Below, in pieces: positions 54,105 to 61,648 of a DNA stretch of 64,000 nucleotides (position 1 is its first letter; each line of letters begins with the position of its first letter). The notes beneath the pieces are model-generated. The model had not been told where the DNA came from. It was given only the letters and a program-made list of their open reading frames with translations, and did not search any database. The position numbers were made by a program, and so were the translations under genes. The stretch lies in the NCBI RefSeq assembly GCF_034263275.1, contig NZ_CP139559.1, positions 5,704,001 through 5,768,000 of the forward strand. The letters run 5' to 3'. The stretch comes from Mucilaginibacter sp. cycad4. GTDB taxonomy: Bacteria; Bacteroidota; Bacteroidia; Sphingobacteriales; Sphingobacteriaceae.

Positions 54105-54755
54105 ATGTCGCTAAACAGTATATTCCAGTATTTTGTACCCAAGGATAAAAAAATATTTTTCCCGCTGTTTGAACAAGCCGCGGCCAATGTTGTAGCCATG
54201 GCAACAATACTGGTTGAGGCAGTTAACTCAAATAACCCTGCAACCCGCGAGGATTTATATAAACAGATTGACAAGCTTGAAAACAAAGGCGACGAATATA
54301 CTCACCAGATTTACCTGGAGCTTGGCAAAAACTTCATCACGCCTTTTGATCGTGAAGATATTCATGCCCTTGCAACAGCTATTGATGATGTGGCTGATTA
54401 TATCCAGGGTGCGGCAAACCGCATGAGCCTGTACAGGATAGATGATTTGAATGAGCATATCCGTAAACTATCTGACCTGATACTGCAGGCCAGTATTGAT
54501 TTGGAAAAAGCTGTAAAAGAATTGAAAGACCTTAGGAATGTGCGCAATATAGCCGATTCATGCATTAGGATAAACAGTGTTGAAAACCAGGCTGATTATG
54601 TTTTTGACCGCGCTGTAGCCGACTTGTTTCTGTATGAGAAAGATGCTATCCGCCTGATTAAATACAAAGAAATATTAGCCGCCCTTGAAACCGCTACCGA
54701 TATGTGCGAAGACGCAGCTAACGTTATGGAGTCAATCTTAGTTAAAAACGCTTAA
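54105..54755 (+). CDS. DUF47/PhoU-like phosphate transport regulator
   Basis: 216 aa, all-helical: FFPLFEQAAANVVAMATILVEAV, KLENKGDEYTHQIYLELGKNFITPFDREDIHALATAIDDVADYIQ. The latter stretch holds the E/DxxxD metal-binding repeats of the PhoU-like DUF47 family. These proteins pair with PiT transporters and control inorganic phosphate uptake. It is followed after 21 nt by the transporter gene. Confidence 0.93.
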   Translation: MSLNSIFQYFVPKDKKIFFPLFEQAAANVVAMATILVEAVNSNNPATREDLYKQIDKLENKGDEYTHQIYLELGKNFITPFDREDIHALATAIDDVADYIQGAANRMSLYRIDDLNEHIRKLSDLILQASIDLEKAVKELKDLRNVRNIADSCIRINSVENQADYVFDRAVADLFLYEKDAIRLIKYKEILAALETATDMCEDAANVMESILVKNA

Positions 54756-54776
54756 GTAAATCTTATCCCCAGCTAA

Positions 54777-55787
54777 ATGGTTACTTCCCTACTTGTAGTT
54801 ATTGTTGTACTCGCCCTGTTGTTTGATTACACCAATGGCTTTCATGATGCCGCAAACTCTATAGCTACCATTGTATCTACCAAAGTATTGACACCGTTTC
54901 AGGCAGTGTTAATGGCTGCGGTATTCAACTTTGCAGCTTACTTTTTTATAAAAGATCATAAGGTGGCCAATACTGTATCTAAAATCGTATTGGAGCATTA
55001 TGTTACCCTGCACGTGATCCTGGCTGGTTTAGTAGCCGCCATCACCTGGAACCTGTTTACATGGTGGTTCGGCATCCCTTCAAGCTCGTCGCATACCCTT
55101 ATAGGGGGCTTTGCCGGTGCCGGTATGACCAACGCACTTTACATGGGTGCTAACGCCCTGCATGCTGTTGAAATGCAATACGTGCTTAAAATCATTGCTT
55201 ATATCGTATTAGCCCCATTTATTGGTTTAATTATAGCTTATGTTGTAACCATATTAATACTACACCTGTGCAAAGCTGCAAGGCCGGCCACCGCCGAACG
55301 CTGGTTTAAACGTATGCAGCTGGTTTCATCCGCCGCATTAAGTTTTGCCCACGGCGGTAACGATGCGCAAAAGGTAATGGGTATTCTATATGTAACCCTC
55401 ATTGCTGCAAAGGTGATAAAGCCCGGTTCGGTAATGCCGGAGTGGATCCCTTTAGCTTGTTACTCTGCTATTGCCGCAGGCACCATGTCGGGCGGTTGGA
55501 AAATTGTTAAAACCATGGGCTCAAAAATAACCAAGGTAACCCCGCTTGAAGGCGTAAGCGCCGAAACTGCGGGCGCTATTACGTTATTTATTACCGAGCG
55601 TTTTGGCATCCCGGTTTCAACAACGCATACTATTACCGGTTCAATTATCGGCGTAGGTTTAACCAAACGTGTATCGGCCGTACGCTGGGGCGTAACCATT
55701 AACCTGGTTTGGGCATGGATCATTACCATCCCTATTTCGGCCCTGATAGCCGCCGGTGTATTTGCATTGTTACATTTCTTTGCATAA
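54777..55787 (+). CDS. pit: PiT-family inorganic phosphate transporter
   Basis: 336 aa, about ten membrane helices with the two inverted PiT signatures: FDYTNGFHDAANSIATIVSTKVL near the N-terminus and SFAHGGNDAQKVMGILYVTL near residue 190, plus IPSSSSHTLIGG and IPVSTTHTITGS. It carries metal-phosphate with protons or sodium across the inner membrane. It forms an operon with the DUF47 gene; the kinase gene ahead is 48 nt from DUF47. Confidence 0.95.
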   Translation: MVTSLLVVIVVLALLFDYTNGFHDAANSIATIVSTKVLTPFQAVLMAAVFNFAAYFFIKDHKVANTVSKIVLEHYVTLHVILAGLVAAITWNLFTWWFGIPSSSSHTLIGGFAGAGMTNALYMGANALHAVEMQYVLKIIAYIVLAPFIGLIIAYVVTILILHLCKAARPATAERWFKRMQLVSSAALSFAHGGNDAQKVMGILYVTLIAAKVIKPGSVMPEWIPLACYSAIAAGTMSGGWKIVKTMGSKITKVTPLEGVSAETAGAITLFITERFGIPVSTTHTITGSIIGVGLTKRVSAVRWGVTINLVWAWIITIPISALIAAGVFALLHFFA

Positions 55788-55822
55788 ACAAACCGGCAGT
55801 AATTTTGTTAGCTTTACTTACT

Positions 55823-56560
55823 ATGAAAACAAGACTACTTATTATCCCCGCTTTAATAGCTTTTATTACATTAACCAGTTGCGATACGCTCAACCAGGTA
55901 GCCAACGCCACCATTCAAAACCAGGGAACACCAACATCGCTTGAAATTGGCAACGGTTTAAAACAGGCCCTTGAAATAGGCACCGGTAAAAGCTCAGATC
56001 AATTATCGGCACTTAATGGTTTTTTTGGCAATGCCGCTATCAAGATCCTTTTCCCGCCCGAAGCTCAAAAAGCCGAGAAAACTTTGCGCGGACTTGGCTT
56101 AAACAGCCTTTGCGATAACGTGATCCTTTCGCTTAACCGCGCAGCCGAAGACGCTGCAAAGCAAGCAAAGCCTATTTTTGTTGATGCTATTAAGCAAATG
56201 ACCCTGCAGGATGTTACCAATATTTTATTGGGCAGCCAGGATGCGGCAACACAATACTTTAAACGTACTACTACTGCAAAATTAAGCCTGCAATTCAAAC
56301 CTGTTATCCAGGGAAGCTTAAACAAGGTGAATGCTACCAAATACTATACTGATGCAGCCCAGGCTTACAATAAAGTTCCGTTTGTATCAAAGCTTAATCC
56401 CGATATCAGCGATTATGTAACTCAAAAAGCCATCGACGGCTTGTTTGTAGAGATAGCTAAAGAAGAGCTTAACATTCGTCAAAATCTTGGTGCGCGTACA
56501 ACGCCTTTATTGCAAAAAGTATTCGCTTTTGCTGATAAGAAGAAAACTACCGGACAATAA
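55823..56560 (+). CDS. DUF4197 lipoprotein
   Basis: About 245 aa from the ATG at 55823. A lipoprotein signal ends in TSC (Cys about 20). The body matches DUF4197 (LEIGNGLKQALEIGTGKSSDQLS, ILFPPEAQKAEKTLRGLG, AAQAYNKVPFVSKLNPDISDYVTQKAIDGLFVEIAKEE). It is helical and probably periplasmic. The function is unknown. It lies downstream of the phosphate transporter and ends at a good terminator. Confidence 0.88.
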   Translation: MKTRLLIIPALIAFITLTSCDTLNQVANATIQNQGTPTSLEIGNGLKQALEIGTGKSSDQLSALNGFFGNAAIKILFPPEAQKAEKTLRGLGLNSLCDNVILSLNRAAEDAAKQAKPIFVDAIKQMTLQDVTNILLGSQDAATQYFKRTTTAKLSLQFKPVIQGSLNKVNATKYYTDAAQAYNKVPFVSKLNPDISDYVTQKAIDGLFVEIAKEELNIRQNLGARTTPLLQKVFAFADKKKTTGQ

Positions 56561-56580
56561 GTAAAAAAGAAAAAGATCTA

Positions 56581-56619
56581 AAAAAGGCTGTGTTGGGTAA
56601 AACCGATACAGCCTTTTTT
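56581..56619 (+). terminator. Intrinsic terminator after the DUF4197 gene
   Basis: AAAAAGGCTGT pairs with ACAGCCTTTTTT across a 16-nt loop. A5 precedes and T6 follows, so it can also serve the convergent TonB-like gene. Confidence 0.85.
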
Positions 56620-56632
56620 ACTGACTTTATTT

Positions 56633-58030
56633 CTACTTTTGGAATTTCACCTTTACAGTAACAACCTCGGGTTTGTTGTTAGTACTGCCAACCCACGAGG
56701 GTCCATTTTTAATAAGCTCGATAGCTTTTTGATCGGCCGCCTCGTTCAGGCCTTTTTTAATGTTGAACTCGTCGGTTATACCACTCGGAAATACAGTAAA
56801 GGTTACAGTCACCGTACCGGCGGTACCATCAGGCAGTACAGCATTAGTTTGTAAATATTTTTTCAGACTGCCCCAGCCCAGTTGCGGATGTGCCGCCGTG
56901 ACACTTACCTCACTGTTGTCATCGTCTCTTTTCGGGCTACTTACCACCACCTCACTAAGTGCATGTGAATCTGGCTTAAGTGCAACTTTAACGCTGTCGC
57001 CGCGCGTGGCGCTAATCTGTCGTGGTTCATAGCCAATATAAACCACATCAAGCGTGGCTTTATCGCCTGGCGAACTTAGCGCAAATTTGCCGTTTACATC
57101 TGTTACCGTGCTCCGGTTGGTACCTTTGATCCTGATTGCCGCGCCAATTAAAGGCGAACCGTCATCCCTCGAAATAATGGTGCCGGCAATGTATAATGAT
57201 TGTGCAGCTGCTTTACTGCCGCCAAAAACAGTTACTGGTGAAGATGTAACACCGTCAACCTTTCCGGGCAATTTAAATTGCAGTGGGGTTTTTGATTTAG
57301 CTACGGTAGTATTCGCTCTTAACGCTATCACATCCGAGCTTACCGTGTCTTTTTTGGCAATTGGTGCTGTGTATCCTGCTACTATTCGTTCACTTAAATT
57401 GCCTTCTTCTTTCAAAACAACTTTATCTTTAGCAACAGGGGGCGGAGCTGCCGGCTCTGCTAAAGTAGTGCTGCCCACAGGAGGCGCAACCTCATTTGAA
57501 GCCGTTTTGTTGTCGGCAGCCGAGATTTCCTGCTGATAGAGGGCATCCGCCGACTGCTTTATTCTTCGGGATTTTTTAGTTACAGCAATTGAAGGCGCCT
57601 GCACTGTTCCAGGCTGATTTGTATTTGCTTTTTTAACCGTATCCGCCGTTTTAATGGTATCGGCAGCGGCAGCCAGAGGCGGCGTGGAATTTCTGTTTTC
57701 TGCAACATTATTGCTCTGCAATTCGGGTTTAGACGTCTTGTTAAGATAAAGCCCACCTAAACTTAATGCAATTAGAACCGAAGCCGCAATTGGCCAAACA
57801 GTCCATGGTATAACACGGCCTTTATTTTCTCCTGTACGTTGCTGTAGCCTCGCTGTAAGGTCGCCAAGGTTTAATTGCTGACTTGTCCCCATGTTTTCAT
57901 ATCCTTCCAATGCATCCATCAAAAAAGGGTCGTTTAATGCCTCCATCTCCAGTTTATGCATAGCGCGGGCATCAAGCTCTCCGTTGAGATACTTCTGTAT
58001 TTGCAATATATTTGCCTTTTTACTATGCAC
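56633..58030 (-). CDS. Membrane protein with carboxypeptidase-like and TonB C-terminal domains
   Basis: 465 aa. The N-terminus (about 1-70: YLNGELDARAMHKLEMEALNDPFLMDALEGYE) resembles an anti-sigma-type cytoplasmic segment; one membrane helix follows at about 77-97 (WPIAASVLIALSLGGLYL). A Pro/Ala/Thr-rich periplasmic linker leads to a CarboxypepD_reg domain (about 275-350: GTIISRDDGSPLIGAAI) and a TonB C-terminal domain (about 375-465: GTVTVTFTVFPSGITDEFNI). It overlaps the ECF sigma gene by 8 nt, so it is probably its membrane partner. Confidence 0.8.
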   Translation of the reverse strand: MHSKKANILQIQKYLNGELDARAMHKLEMEALNDPFLMDALEGYENMGTSQQLNLGDLTARLQQRTGENKGRVIPWTVWPIAASVLIALSLGGLYLNKTSKPELQSNNVAENRNSTPPLAAAADTIKTADTVKKANTNQPGTVQAPSIAVTKKSRRIKQSADALYQQEISAADNKTASNEVAPPVGSTTLAEPAAPPPVAKDKVVLKEEGNLSERIVAGYTAPIAKKDTVSSDVIALRANTTVAKSKTPLQFKLPGKVDGVTSSPVTVFGGSKAAAQSLYIAGTIISRDDGSPLIGAAIRIKGTNRSTVTDVNGKFALSSPGDKATLDVVYIGYEPRQISATRGDSVKVALKPDSHALSEVVVSSPKRDDDNSEVSVTAAHPQLGWGSLKKYLQTNAVLPDGTAGTVTVTFTVFPSGITDEFNIKKGLNEAADQKAIELIKNGPSWVGSTNNKPEVVTVKVKFQK

Positions 58031-58592
58031 TGTTCCGTTCGAGGCAAATTTTCAAATTCCTCTTACCGTTCTGGATATAACTTTTTACCTCATTTAAAGT
58101 ATACCCTGTTATCCCGGCAATTTCTTTATAACACTTCTCTTTTAAATAAAACAGGTCGATACTTTGTTTTTGTCCGCCGGTTAACCCTGCTATGCAGTGT
58201 TCCAAAGCTTTCAAAGCCTCTTCCCTGTTATTATCATCAGGATGCAAAAAGGAGGTAAATTCCACAACTTCATCTAAATTAACCAACTCCATCTTTTTAC
58301 CGCTCCGTAGCTGCATCAAGCAATAATTACGCCCAAGTACATAAACCCAACTCCTGAACTGGTTAATCTCATGCTTTTTAACCTTATCAACCAGTTCCTC
58401 AAAAATGCCCATTACCGCGTCTTTAGCCAGTTCCTCATCCTTCAGATATTTAAGGCAAACGCCATAAACAAGGGGCATATATCTTTCATATAAGCTGCCC
58501 AAAACTGTTAGGTTACCGCTTGCGCGATAATCACTAAGTAGTTCTTCGTCTGTTGATTTCCCTGGTTTTTGGGGTTTTATAAATAGGCTCAT
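58023..58592 (-). CDS. ECF-type RNA polymerase sigma factor
   Basis: 189 aa. Region 2 is LGSLYERYMPLVYGVCLKYLKDEELAKDAVMGIFEEL with RSWVYVLGRNYCLMQLR; region 4 is LTGGQKQSIDLFYLKEKCYKEIAGITGYTLNEVKSYIQNGKRNLK, the promoter-recognition helix-turn-helix. It is read together with the downstream membrane protein gene, with which it overlaps, suggesting sigma/anti-sigma-like signalling from the envelope. Confidence 0.93.
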   Translation of the reverse strand: MSLFIKPQKPGKSTDEELLSDYRASGNLTVLGSLYERYMPLVYGVCLKYLKDEELAKDAVMGIFEELVDKVKKHEINQFRSWVYVLGRNYCLMQLRSGKKMELVNLDEVVEFTSFLHPDDNNREEALKALEHCIAGLTGGQKQSIDLFYLKEKCYKEIAGITGYTLNEVKSYIQNGKRNLKICLERNSA

Positions 58593-58760
58593 TAAACATA
58601 CAAAATTAATTTATTAAAATGGTTTATGGAAATTAACTGCCTGCAGACCGCTCTATTTAAGGAAAATAAGCGAATAACAAAGTGTTTTTCACACGTATTG
58701 GTTCAAACTATGGGTACACTAAGTCCAGGCTGGATGAACAATAATATAAAGAGAAAACAA

Positions 58761-58789
58761 AAAAAGCGATGCCGGGGAGCATCGCTTTC
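58761..58789 (-). terminator. Terminator of the M28 peptidase gene
   Basis: AGCGATGC and GCATCGCT form a stem around CGGGGA, with T7 on the minus strand. Confidence 0.85.
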
Positions 58790-58811
58790 TACTATAAATA
58801 TCGTAACAGTT

Positions 58812-60377
58812 TTACCTTGCCGGTTGTGGCTTTGGTAACTCCTTGCGCGGAATCATTTCGGCGCGTTGTGCTGTATGGTAAACAAATGAAGCAACAATTG
58901 TAGCGGCTTGTTTCAGATCGTCTTCAATAAGGCGGTCATAAGTGTCCTGATTACTGTGGTGGGTGCGTGAACCGTAATCAATGGCATCCTGGATAAACTG
59001 GAAGCCCGGAATGCCCACCGCGTCAAATGAAAGGTGATCGGTACCACCGGTGTTGCGGATGGTAAGCGTGGTAGCCCCAAGATCTTTAAAAGGTTCAAGC
59101 CAGGCTTTAAAGATAGGTGCTGCTGCCGAATCGCCCTGCAAATATATTCCGCGGATTTTGCCTGTGCCATTATCCAGGTTGTAATAGGCCGAAAGCTTTG
59201 CCTGTTCGGGCTTAAGTTCCATTGTTTTAGGATCGCCAAAATGATTGGCTACATATCCGCGCGAACCAAATAAGCCCTGCTCTTCCGAACTCCATAAGGC
59301 GATGCGAATGGTGCGCTTGGGTTTAAAGTTAATCGCTTTTAAAATACGCATGGCCTCCAGCATTACTGCGCTGCCTGCTGCATTATCGGTAGCACCGGTA
59401 GCGGCATGCCATGAATCAAGGTGGCCGCCAAGCATTACTACCTGGTCTTTCAGTTTTTTATCCGTTCCGGGAATTTCAGCAACTACGTCATAACCCTGCA
59501 GGTCGTCGGTAATGAATTGGGTTTTGATATCGGCTTCCAGTTGTACTGGCTGGCCGCCTTTTATAAGGCGTAAAATGCGCTGGTAATCTTCGCTGCTTGT
59601 TTCAAGTTCGGGAGCTACCGCCCTGGCGGTATCGGCATATGAAGCACCATTGGTAGTAAATACCGTACCATCGGTACCACGGCCCTGGCTTAATACCAGC
59701 CCGGCTTTTTCGTCAACTAAAAATTGGCTTAGTGCCGCCCTGAAAGCGCGTAGCTTACGGAATGCAGCCATTTGAGCTGCGTTTGGGTCAACAGCGTTCC
59801 TGCGCGGGCCGGCGGGCGTAGCTTTCGCATTGGCCATTTCGGTAAGTTCCTCATCAGTATAACGGGCGGCATCCACTTTCCAGGTACGTTCTGCAGGGGC
59901 TTTGGTATCAAATATTACGATCTTGCCGGCCAGCTTACCTTTGTATTGCTCAAGCTCGGCTGCCGAATCGGCTTTGATCATCATTACTTGGCCTTTGATC
60001 AAGCCATTTGTGCCCGGTGTCCATGCTTTAGGGATGGCGATAATAGCGTGATAGTAGGGAACCATGATAGCTGCATAGTTTTTTTGAACTTCCCAGCCTT
60101 TGCCAAATTTACCCCAGGCTTCCAATTTAGAGTTGGCCATGCCCCAGGTTTTAAGCTGATTAACAGCCCAGTTTTGAGCGCGCTTTAAGCCGGGAGAGTT
60201 GGCAAGCCTTGGCCCCGAAACATCTGTAAGGTAAAAAGCCGTTTCCATTACTTTTGAATGGTTGAGGCCTTCTTCCCTGATTTTTTGAACCATTGCAGCA
60301 TCAACAGGTTCCTGCGCAAATGCGGGTACTGCGATACCCGCCGTGATTAAACACGAAAAGAGTAGTTTTAATTTCAT
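58812..60377 (-). CDS. M28 family zinc aminopeptidase/carboxypeptidase
   Basis: About 521 aa with signal peptide MKLKLLFSCLITAGIAVPAFA-Q. An inserted PA domain spans about 115-290. The two-zinc site is GGHLDSWHAATGATDNAAGS (His, Asp), the SSEEQGLFGSRGY pair of Glu, an Asp in YNLDNGTG and the last His in TGGTDHLSFDAVG. It removes terminal residues from peptides in the periplasm or outside. The ATG at 60377 is preferred to the TTG two codons earlier. Confidence 0.93.
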   Translation of the reverse strand: MKLKLLFSCLITAGIAVPAFAQEPVDAAMVQKIREEGLNHSKVMETAFYLTDVSGPRLANSPGLKRAQNWAVNQLKTWGMANSKLEAWGKFGKGWEVQKNYAAIMVPYYHAIIAIPKAWTPGTNGLIKGQVMMIKADSAAELEQYKGKLAGKIVIFDTKAPAERTWKVDAARYTDEELTEMANAKATPAGPRRNAVDPNAAQMAAFRKLRAFRAALSQFLVDEKAGLVLSQGRGTDGTVFTTNGASYADTARAVAPELETSSEDYQRILRLIKGGQPVQLEADIKTQFITDDLQGYDVVAEIPGTDKKLKDQVVMLGGHLDSWHAATGATDNAAGSAVMLEAMRILKAINFKPKRTIRIALWSSEEQGLFGSRGYVANHFGDPKTMELKPEQAKLSAYYNLDNGTGKIRGIYLQGDSAAAPIFKAWLEPFKDLGATTLTIRNTGGTDHLSFDAVGIPGFQFIQDAIDYGSRTHHSNQDTYDRLIEDDLKQAATIVASFVYHTAQRAEMIPRKELPKPQPAR

Positions 60378-61037
60378 ATACAATAAATTATAAGATCAGT
60401 TAGTAACAAACCTATTTATTATAAATTAAAATTGAGTATATATTGTGTTAACAAAGTTGTTACATGGGGTTGAATTGTTAAGGATAACTGGCCGGAGTTA
60501 CATTGCATGTGGAAATGCTGTATATAGTCTTTGCAATCGTACAGCCCCGGTCAATGCTATTCCCGCGTTGCTGTTCACACTTTTAAAGTGTGAACGGCTG
60601 GCGTTTTTTCTTAAAAATTCACAATTGATAATCAGGTACTTATAATTTTTTAAAATCTCAAATAAACCACGATGAACAAATTGTCGCTGATAATCAATAG
60701 ATTGCGAAATTTCGTTTCCAAAAGTTGAACACCCTGTTTTTGAAAATTGAACACTGACAAAATATTGCCGGTAACTTCAACCTGAAATAAAGAAAGCATG
60801 CTGTTTGTGCGCTTTATACACTGACGGTATTAATTCTCTTTTCATGACTTATAAAAAGAGAAGCAAATTAAGCTGAAAGCTTAACCCATTTTAGGACGAA
60901 GTTACGCTATCGCTAAACTTCGACCAGTTCCTGTTACGACCCATAATTATCTTCCATAAATATTGAACAATAAAATGCCCCCACTAATCACCAAACTTTA
61001 GTTAACTTGAAAGGCCAAACCATTAACTTCTTTGCTT
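60378..61037. other. Long gap with a hairpin and repeat copies
   Basis: 660 nt without a credible protein gene. It holds a near-perfect 23-nt palindrome at 60573-60595 (GTTCACACTTTTAAAGTGTG with AAC) followed by GGCTGGCGTTTTTT, so it could be a terminator; about 40 nt upstream, AGTCTTTG with a TTG 20 nt before it resembles a promoter, which would frame a transcript of about 70 nt. The palindrome at 60897-60922 is described separately. Confidence 0.35.
60897..60933. repeat. Palindromic repeat left of the small membrane protein gene
   Basis: CGAAGTTACGCTATCGCT with AAACTTCG (60897-60922) is self-complementary, followed by CCAGTTCCTG at 60924. The same arrangement recurs at 61489-61532. Confidence 0.65.
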
Positions 61038-61460
61038 ATGCCATCAGACTTGAATCCTATTCAAAAACTTGATAAAGTTCTATTTTTTATAAAGTATGAA
61101 AATAGATTTTTAGAAAGGCCGCCAATTGATGTATTTTATGACAAGTGCGCAAATAATTCAGAAAAAAAAGAGTTACCACTTATACTTGAAAAACTTGAAA
61201 AAGATGGCCTAATAAGCAAGTCCCAAATTCATCCACAACAATTCATGTACAGAATAACTTTTGATGGATGGGTTTACATTGGGTATGAACGCAAAGCAAA
61301 ATTAGAAGATGAGATGGCTAGTCGAATTCTAAAGAGTGATAAGCGACTTTTTGTAGCAACTGCTTCCGCTGCCATTGTCGGATTATTGGTCCTACTTTGG
61401 TATGTATTTGCTTGGCGTTGCCCACATCCTTCTGATTGCTTTTGTGGCTTAAATCCTTAA
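61038..61460 (+). CDS. Hypothetical winged-helix-like protein with one membrane helix
   Basis: About 140 aa from the ATG at 61038. Residues about 5-85 look like a winged helix (LPLILEKLEKDGLISKSQ, YRITFDGWVYIGYERK). A single membrane helix lies at about 105-125 (FVATASAAIVGLLVLLWYVFAW), then a Cys-rich tail CPHPSDCFCGLNP. AT-rich. No family name can be given. It is bounded by copies of one palindromic repeat. Confidence 0.6.
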   Translation: MPSDLNPIQKLDKVLFFIKYENRFLERPPIDVFYDKCANNSEKKELPLILEKLEKDGLISKSQIHPQQFMYRITFDGWVYIGYERKAKLEDEMASRILKSDKRLFVATASAAIVGLLVLLWYVFAWRCPHPSDCFCGLNP

Positions 61461-61488
61461 ACAAATTAAGTATAATTCCTTACTGATC

Positions 61489-61571
61489 AAAGCTTAGCGA
61501 TAGCGTAACTTCGATCAGTTCACCAGTTCCTGAACCAAGACTTACGAAGTTTAAAAAACTTCGTAAGTCTT
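61489..61571. repeat. Palindromic repeat right of the small membrane protein gene, with a second hairpin
   Basis: AAAGCTTAGCGATAGCGTAA with CTTCG (61489-61513) and CCAGTTCCTG at 61523 repeat the left flank. Beyond it lies a perfect 16-bp stem AAGACTTACGAAGTTT / AAACTTCGTAAGTCTT (61537-61571) with a 3-nt loop. Confidence 0.65.
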
Positions 61572-61598
61572 CTTCCGATCAATAATGCCCAACAAAAA

Positions 61599-61627
61599 AG
61601 GGCTTACCCTTCTCCAGATAAGCCCTT
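61599..61627 (-). terminator. Terminator of infB
   Basis: On the minus strand AAGGGCTTA pairs with TAAGCCCTT around a 11-12-nt loop, followed by T-rich sequence. Confidence 0.8.
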
Positions 61628-61648
61628 CAATATTTAAAAGCTATTTAA

